In this document: positions 8,031 through 12,042 of the stretch, in pieces
Numbering within the stretch: the first letter of the stretch is position 1
Layout: each line of letters opens with the position of its first letter
Notes under the pieces: generated by a model
What the model was told of the DNA's origin: nothing
The model's input: the letters and a program-made list of their open reading frames with translations, nothing else
Databases searched by the model: none
From: Holophagaceae bacterium UBA706
GTDB taxonomy: Bacteria > Acidobacteriota > Holophagae > Holophagales > Holophagaceae
Reading direction: 5' to 3'
Length of the DNA: 12,042 nucleotides
Assembly (NCBI GenBank): GCA_002298155.1
Contig: DBME01000454.1
Location: 278 to 12,319, forward strand
Program-made: the position numbers and the translations under genes

Positions 8031-9739
8031 GGCTCGAACCGGGGCTTGCCGGCGGAGAAACGCTCCTGGAACAGCCACAGGTGGAGCACCGGGTAGGCCA
8101 GGCACGCGAGGATGATGGCGAGGCCGGTCCACAGCCGGGCGCTGGCGGAGGCCAGCAGGTGGAAGCCGCCCGCGAAGGCGGTGGGATCCAGGAGGGAGGC
8201 CCACACGGCGGCCACGGCCGCGCCGGCCAGGGCGGCGAGGAGGACGATCTTGGTGGTGCGCCGGCCGAAGACGATGGGCAGGGTCTCCTTGCCCAGGATC
8301 TGGTCGTTCTGCATGTCCTTGAGGTTGTAGAGGGTCGTCCGGGCGAAGCCCAGCACGGCCACCAGGATGATTCCCGCCCACACCCTGCCGTTCCAGTGGC
8401 TGCCGTGGTGCCAGAGGGGCAGGGCCAGGGCCACCACCGCCAGGGCCATGGGCACCAGCACGTCCTTGGAGCCGGGGATGGCCTGGATGCTCAGCTCCCG
8501 GCCGAGAACATGCAGCTTGCGCTTGTAGACCAGGCCGAAGACCGAGGCCCCGGCCACCACCAGCAGGGAACCCCAGCCCAGGATGAAGGCCAGGGCGCAG
8601 GCCGCCACGAGGGAGGCGAGGGCCGTGCCCACCATGAAGGACCGGTTCCGTTCCAGGATCCGCGCCCGGGCGGGTCCCTTGGAGCCCAGGCCCAGGGGGT
8701 TGAGGTAGGGGGCCAGGAGGAACATGGCCAGGACGTAAAGGGCGGTGATGGCCGCGTAGGTCCAGGAGGGCCGGAGGCCCGTCCATGCGTGGACGCCCAG
8801 GGTAAGGGCCGCGGCGCCCGCCGCCAGGCGCAGGGGTGTGCCGAAAGCGGCGTTGAGGAGGCGGGTGAAGTGCTCGGGTCCCTTGCCGACCTGTTCCAGC
8901 ACGTCCACAACCTCTTCCACCAGCCAGGTGGGGGTGGAGGCGCCCGCCATGACGCCCACGGTCTCGTGGCCCGTGAAGGAGGCCAGGTCCAGTTCGGAGG
9001 CGGTCTCCACATACTGGACAGGCTTGCCGTTGCGGGCGGCCAGTTCGGCCAGGTGCTTGGTGTTGGAGGAGGCCTTGCCGCCCACCACCACCACGTAGTC
9101 CACGGTGCGGGCCAGGGTGGCGGCTTCCTCCTGCCGGGTCCAGGTGTCCTCGCAGATGGTGTTCTCGGCGATGCAATCCTTGGCGCGGCTACGGATGTAT
9201 TCGGAGATCTCGTTGTAGTCCTTCACGGTGAACGTCGTCTGGGCCACCACGAGGACCTTTTCCAGCTGGGCTTCGGGCAGGGCCCGGGCCTCGTCCATGT
9301 TGGCGACGATGGCGCTGCCGTTCTCGGCGAAGCTCTGGTGGGCCACGCTCTCGGCATGGCCATGGGTGCCCAGGATCACGGTGAAGTAGCCCTTGGGGCT
9401 CCACTTCTTGATGCGGCTGTGGACCTTGGCCACTTCGGGGCAGGTGGCGTTGACGATCTCCAGCCCGCCCTTCTGCTGGCGCTCCTTGAGGCCCCGCAGG
9501 GCCTGGATGGGGATGCCGTGGGCCCGGATCACCACCGCGCCGTCCTTCACGTCCTCGGGGGCGGCGGCCACGGATACCCCGCGGCGGCCGATGAGTTCCA
9601 GGGCCTGGGGGTTGTGGATGAGGGGGCCCAGGGTCTGGACGGGGCCGGAGTGGCGCCGGGCGGAGACGTCCAGGACCGCGTCCATGGCCCTCCGCACGCC
9701 CCAGCAGAAGCCCGCCGTCTTCGCCACGATCACCTTCAT
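7982..9739 (-). CDS. ispH: Fusion protein: IspH (HMBPP reductase) joined to a UbiA-type membrane domain
   Basis: A 585-residue protein in two parts. Residues 1-285 are a complete IspH/LytB, the [4Fe-4S] enzyme that converts HMBPP to IPP and DMAPP in the last MEP-pathway step. Cluster cysteines are C12 (GFCWGV), C100 (NATCPEV) and C196 (NTICEDT). Active-site residues include H42 (IHNP), H74 (RAHG), H128/E130 (GTHGHAE), S224-S225-N226 and S268-T269 (GASTP). Residues about 300-585 are a UbiA-family membrane domain with eight or nine hydrophobic helices. It contains VYKRKLHVLGR (404-414), IPGSKDVLVP (421-430) and the second aspartate motif N472-LKD475-MQND479 followed by G..TLPIVFG. The first NDxxDxxxD motif of UbiA enzymes is absent from the expected loop around residues 345-365. 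The ATG at 9739 has GGAG six bases upstream. It heads the minus-strand gene run. IspH function is secure; the prenyltransferase activity and acceptor are not. Confidence 0.95.
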   Translation of the reverse strand: MKVIVAKTAGFCWGVRRAMDAVLDVSARRHSGPVQTLGPLIHNPQALELIGRRGVSVAAAPEDVKDGAVVIRAHGIPIQALRGLKERQQKGGLEIVNATCPEVAKVHSRIKKWSPKGYFTVILGTHGHAESVAHQSFAENGSAIVANMDEARALPEAQLEKVLVVAQTTFTVKDYNEISEYIRSRAKDCIAENTICEDTWTRQEEAATLARTVDYVVVVGGKASSNTKHLAELAARNGKPVQYVETASELDLASFTGHETVGVMAGASTPTWLVEEVVDVLEQVGKGPEHFTRLLNAAFGTPLRLAAGAAALTLGVHAWTGLRPSWTYAAITALYVLAMFLLAPYLNPLGLGSKGPARARILERNRSFMVGTALASLVAACALAFILGWGSLLVVAGASVFGLVYKRKLHVLGRELSIQAIPGSKDVLVPMALAVVALALPLWHHGSHWNGRVWAGIILVAVLGFARTTLYNLKDMQNDQILGKETLPIVFGRRTTKIVLLAALAGAAVAAVWASLLDPTAFAGGFHLLASASARLWTGLAIILACLAYPVLHLWLFQERFSAGKPRFEPWVELSFYMAGLLAIL

Positions 9740-9754
9740 CTAGCGCTCCAATCC

Positions 9755-9764
9755 TGACCGGTCA
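9755..9764. promoter_or_regulatory. Perfect 10-bp palindrome TGACCGGTCA in the ispH leader
   Basis: The self-complementary sequence TGACCGGTCA ends 15 bases short of the ispH ATG codon. It could be a dimeric-regulator half-site pair or an mRNA element. It is short enough to occur by chance in GC-rich DNA, and no regulator is identified. Confidence 0.3.
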
Positions 9765-9812
9765 AGTCAACGATACAGTCTACCTTCCCCGGATACCTGG
9801 GGGCAGGTGTTA

Positions 9813-9838
9813 TTTCCTGGCATTTCCATGGGTTTTCC
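9813..9838 (+). promoter_or_regulatory. Three TTTCC motifs at helical spacing upstream of the anti-sigma gene
   Basis: TTTCC occurs at 9813-9817, 9823-9827 and 9834-9838, that is, at steps of 10 and 11 bases on the same DNA face. It sits 47 to 72 bases ahead of the anti-sigma ATG, where an activator or repressor could bind. The repeat is seen; the function is inferred. Confidence 0.3.
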
Positions 9839-9884
9839 AATTTACTTGATGCATAGGGTTCACCATGCCCAAGGATATTTGTAC

Positions 9885-10331
9885 ATGACCGTCGCTCCCC
9901 TGCTTCCAGTCTCCCTCACGTGCAACACGGATTTGAGGTTCATCGACCTGATCCAGGTGGTCGGTTCCGAGTTGATGAAGCACATGAATTTCTCCCACGA
10001 GGATGGGGAACGCGTGTGGCTCGCCATCCAGGAGGGCATCGGCAACGCGATGCGGCATGGCAACAAGCTGGACAAGCGCAAGAGCATCGCCGTGGACTTC
10101 ATCCCCCTGGCGAACCGCCTGGAGATCCGCATCCACGACACCGGCAAGGGCGTGGACCTGGATTCCCTGCCCAACCCCAATCTGCCTGAGAACCTCCTCA
10201 AGCCCTGCGGCCGGGGCGTGTACTTCATGAAGCAGGTCATGGACCAGGTGGTCATGGAAACGGACGAAAAGGGCAGCACCCTGCTCCTGGTGAAGCAGCG
10301 CCGCACGGCGGAGCCTGCCGTCGAAGCCTAG
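9885..10331 (+). CDS. ATP-binding anti-sigma factor / serine-threonine kinase, RsbW/SpoIIAB-like
   Basis: A 148-residue stand-alone GHKL ATPase domain (HATPase_c_2 type). Proteins of this class bind a sigma factor, or phosphorylate an STAS-domain antagonist in a partner-switching circuit. The N-box is E50-xxx-N54-xxx-H58-x-N60 in AIQEGIGNAMRHGN, the G1 box is D85-TGKG-V90, and the glycine-rich G2 element CGRG is at 108-111 followed by VYFMKQVMD; all ATP and Mg contacts seem intact. I start at 9885 because AAGGA lies nine bases upstream and the preceding codons (an open frame back to 9807) show no domain similarity. No sigma factor, STAS antagonist or PP2C phosphatase is in the window, so the partner is elsewhere or this is an orphan module. 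It is divergent from ispH-ubiA and converges on the lipoprotein gene, sharing four bases with it. The family is clear; the target is unknown. Confidence 0.88.
   Translation: MTVAPLLPVSLTCNTDLRFIDLIQVVGSELMKHMNFSHEDGERVWLAIQEGIGNAMRHGNKLDKRKSIAVDFIPLANRLEIRIHDTGKGVDLDSLPNPNLPENLLKPCGRGVYFMKQVMDQVVMETDEKGSTLLLVKQRRTAEPAVEA
10328..10331. other. Shared CTAG: overlapping stop codons of two convergent genes
   Basis: The palindromic CTAG supplies the TAG stop of the plus-strand kinase gene (10329-10331) and the TAG stop of the minus-strand lipoprotein gene (10328-10330). No intergenic terminator can exist here, so transcripts of the two genes must overlap at their 3' ends or end within each other. 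Confidence 0.9.
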
Positions 10332-11968
10332 TCTGCCGGGAAGGGCGGGCCGTTGAGCGCGAAGTAGAGCCAGGCCGTGGGCGCGACCCCGGTCCAGGTG
10401 GTGAGCCAGCCCGAGGCGTCGCTGGACCAGCTGCCGGTGGAGCCCGGCATACCGCCCCCGGGCCGCTGGAGTGAGAGCAGGACCTGACGGAAGTAGGCCG
10501 AATCGGGGCCCCCGGCGCACACGTACTGGCCGGTGCCCTCGCACCAGATGGAGACGGGGCCCATGCCGTCGAAGCCCCGCAGGGCGCCGTCCTCGCTCTG
10601 GGCCAGGAGCGTCCGGCGCACGAAACCCAGGGCCTGGAGCCCCCGTTCCGGGTGGCCAACCAGGGGGTGCCGCGCGAAGAAGCTGGCCCAGCTTGCGCAG
10701 TCCATGGCCACAACCGGATCCGGGTAGGCGCCGTAGCCGCGCCAGAAGTAGTGCGCGCCGGCGTCCCACACGGTCGTGAGCAGGTAGTCCCTCACCTTGG
10801 CGGCCTCGGTGTCGTGGCCGGTGCAGTGGAGGGCCCAGAAGGTGTCGAGGGTGCCCTCGGTGCTGGCGGCGGCCTTGCCGGAGGGCTCGAGCCTGGCCAG
10901 GAGCCACTGGGCGCAGGCTTCGGCCTTGGCCACCGCCGCGCCTCCGCCGCTCCTGGCCGCATAGGCGCGCAGGGCGATGACGGCCCAGGCCTGGTCCCCC
11001 ACCCAGCCGTCGTCCGTGACCTCCTGGGCCGTGACGGGGTTCCAGGCCCGGGCCCAGTGGCCATCGGGCTTCTGCTGGGCCACGAGGAACGCGGCCAGCG
11101 CATCGGCGGCCCGGGCTTCGGCGTTCTGCGGTGACGCGCCTGTCCAGGTCCCCTCACGGCTCAGGACGATGAGGGCCAGGGCCTCGTCATAGAGATAGGC
11201 CCGGGGCGAGGGCTCGCCGGCCCAGGACTGGAGGAGGCCGCAGGGCTGCTGCTGGGCCAGGAGGTAGTCCACCGCGGCGCGGGAGGCCTGGGCATGGGGG
11301 ACGTTCGCCTCGAAGGCGGCGGGCGCGGGCCAGGCTCCCGCGGTGTCGGCCCGGATGTCGTCGAGGGTGAGGCGCCCGCTGCCGCCCGTGCTCCCCGCCA
11401 AGGGTTTGACCGCGACCAGGAGGCTCCGGATCCGGGTCCAGTCGATGGCGGTGTTCGTGGTGCCGATGCTGAAGGCGTACCCGAAGCCCTTGCGGGGCAG
11501 GGGCCAATCGATCATCCAGCGGGTGATGGTGTTGATCCCGTCAAGATCCATCGCGACGTACACCCCATCGGCGTCCTCGAACAGGACGGTGACCCGGCGC
11601 GGTCCCGGCGAGGATCCCTTGAGGCACGCCCCGAACAAGTCGCGCCCCGAAAGGTCCACCCGCTGCGGGAAGTCGCACCGCGCCTGCACCCACTGGCCCG
11701 TGCCCAGGTCCCAGGAGAGCTCCACCGCCTTGCCCCGCAAACCCTCCACCAGGGCGAGGCTGCCCGAGGAACCCGAATCCTTCTCCACGGTCCACCCGGC
11801 CAGGCTCCCCGCATCCGTGAGCGTCTGCCCCGTCCAGGCCGGTGTGGTCCAGGCGGGCAAGGCCGGAGGCTGGACGAAGGGCGGCACCTCGGTCTTCGGG
11901 GCATCGGAGGAACCGCCCCCGCACCCCAGACCCAGGAAGGGCAGGACACCCGCCATCAGAAGGCCCAA
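10328..11968 (-). CDS. Exported putative lipoprotein: beta-sandwich-like plus alpha/alpha-toroid-like domains
   Basis: I do not recognise a named family. From TTG 11968 the product is 546 residues. A hydrophobic segment ends in LGLGC16 followed by GGGSSD, which suggests lipoprotein processing at C16, although Gly at -3 is atypical. Residues about 45-208 look like a jelly-roll/carbohydrate-binding-type domain ('GWTVEKDSGSSGS', 'VQARCDFPQRVDLSG', ending in 'GRLTLDDIRAD'). Residues about 225-540 hold helical repeats with QQ..DG.W-like turns: AQQQPCG (238-244), YLYDEALALI, AQQKPDGHW (297-305), DDGWVGDQAWAVIAL (319-333), STEGTLDTFWAL, AQSEDGAL and a last TAWLYFAL. Such repeats occur in alpha/alpha-toroid proteins, both terpene-cyclase-like and glycoside-hydrolase-like; the binding-domain partner favours a carbohydrate role, but no catalytic residues can be assigned. 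The start is uncertain: TTG has AGGA eight bases upstream, but the frame is open to the window edge and adds basic residues typical of a signal n-region, so the gene may begin beyond 12042. Confidence 0.82.
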   Translation of the reverse strand: MGLLMAGVLPFLGLGCGGGSSDAPKTEVPPFVQPPALPAWTTPAWTGQTLTDAGSLAGWTVEKDSGSSGSLALVEGLRGKAVELSWDLGTGQWVQARCDFPQRVDLSGRDLFGACLKGSSPGPRRVTVLFEDADGVYVAMDLDGINTITRWMIDWPLPRKGFGYAFSIGTTNTAIDWTRIRSLLVAVKPLAGSTGGSGRLTLDDIRADTAGAWPAPAAFEANVPHAQASRAAVDYLLAQQQPCGLLQSWAGEPSPRAYLYDEALALIVLSREGTWTGASPQNAEARAADALAAFLVAQQKPDGHWARAWNPVTAQEVTDDGWVGDQAWAVIALRAYAARSGGGAAVAKAEACAQWLLARLEPSGKAAASTEGTLDTFWALHCTGHDTEAAKVRDYLLTTVWDAGAHYFWRGYGAYPDPVVAMDCASWASFFARHPLVGHPERGLQALGFVRRTLLAQSEDGALRGFDGMGPVSIWCEGTGQYVCAGGPDSAYFRQVLLSLQRPGGGMPGSTGSWSSDASGWLTTWTGVAPTAWLYFALNGPPFPAD

Positions 11969-12010
11969 CCCAGAGGTCCTGACACGATCTTTGAGTGCTG
12001 ATCTGCTTTT

Positions 12011-12042
12011 CTCGGCGATCCTCGGCTCCTCGGCAACCTCGG
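12011..12042. repeat. Four closely spaced CTCGG motifs at the window edge
   Basis: CTCGG lies at 12011, 12021, 12029 and 12038 (steps of 10, 8 and 9 bases). They sit either in the 5' region or in the first codons of the lipoprotein gene, depending on its true start. They may be a regulator-binding cluster or chance GC-rich repetition. Confidence 0.25.

Larger units (their letters stand above)
9740..9884. promoter_or_regulatory. Divergent intergenic region between ispH-ubiA and the anti-sigma gene
   Basis: This 145-bp gap, more AT-rich than its surroundings in 9805-9885, must hold the promoter of the anti-sigma gene and probably that of the ispH-led operon. I find no convincing pair of -35/-10 hexamers on either strand: TTGACT (9765-9770, minus strand) has no partner at the right distance, and TTGATG (9846-9851, plus strand) lies 22 bases from GATATT. 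The anti-sigma gene has AAGGA at 9871-9875, nine bases before its ATG. Confidence 0.6.

Noticed and set aside
8031..9176. Minus-strand extension of the membrane-protein frame far into ispH
   Set aside because: Upstream of about 8030 the translation loses its hydrophobic pattern and becomes Gly/Pro/Arg-rich. It overlaps real IspH-UbiA coding sequence in another frame.
8081..9757. Plus-strand 558-codon open frame opposite ispH-ubiA
   Set aside because: It is antisense to intact IspH active-site motifs and has Gly/His/Gln-rich low-complexity composition.
9818..9832. Sigma-54-like TGGCA element
   Set aside because: TGGCA at 9818 is not followed by the TTGCW -12 element at the required distance.
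9807..9884. Upstream starts for the anti-sigma kinase
   Set aside because: The extra residues have no family similarity and would use up the promoter region. AAGGA is placed well for ATG 9885.

Overview
The window is a compact, very GC-rich (by eye about 70%) bacterial chromosomal segment with eight protein-coding genes and almost no free space; no stretch over 300 bases lacks a gene. I see no tRNA, rRNA, CRISPR array, insertion sequence, phage gene or attachment site. MEP-pathway IspH, a lipoprotein-type signal, a YqhD-type aldehyde reductase and a propeller/Y_Y_Y sensor point to a Gram-negative bacterium. The gene style would fit Acidobacteriota (Holophagae-like) or a deltaproteobacterial-type lineage, but that placement is a low-confidence inference from general impression, not a search.

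Minus-strand block, read from 9739 down to 1: (1) a single-chain fusion of IspH with a UbiA-type membrane domain; (2) a multi-spanning membrane protein of unknown function that overlaps the end of the fusion gene and has no ATG start; (3) a short-chain dehydrogenase/reductase; (4) full-length DNA polymerase I with intact proofreading; (5) a YqhD-like NADPH-dependent aldehyde reductase; (6) the N-terminal part of a large two-component-regulator-propeller sensor that runs off the left edge and seems to start at a near-cognate ATC. Gaps between these genes are 44 to 90 bp or negative and hold no convincing terminator, so one long operon or a chain of read-through units is plausible. The set mixes isoprenoid precursor and prenyl-lipid chemistry (IspH-UbiA, perhaps the membrane protein and SDR) with housekeeping repair and aldehyde detoxification (PolA, YqhD).

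Right side: a 145-bp divergent intergenic region (9740-9884) separates ispH-ubiA from a small plus-strand GHKL-type serine/threonine kinase of the RsbW/SpoIIAB anti-sigma class. It carries a perfect 10-bp palindrome near the ispH start and three TTTCC motifs at 10-11 bp spacing upstream of the anti-sigma gene. The kinase gene ends tail-to-tail with a minus-strand gene for an exported, probably lipid-anchored protein (N-terminal beta-sandwich-like region plus alpha/alpha-toroid-like region); the two share one CTAG that supplies both stop codons.

The most unusual items are the IspH-UbiA fusion whose UbiA part has lost its first aspartate-rich motif, the overlapping non-ATG membrane gene after it, and the apparent ATC start of the sensor gene. 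No complete new defence or mobile system is visible.
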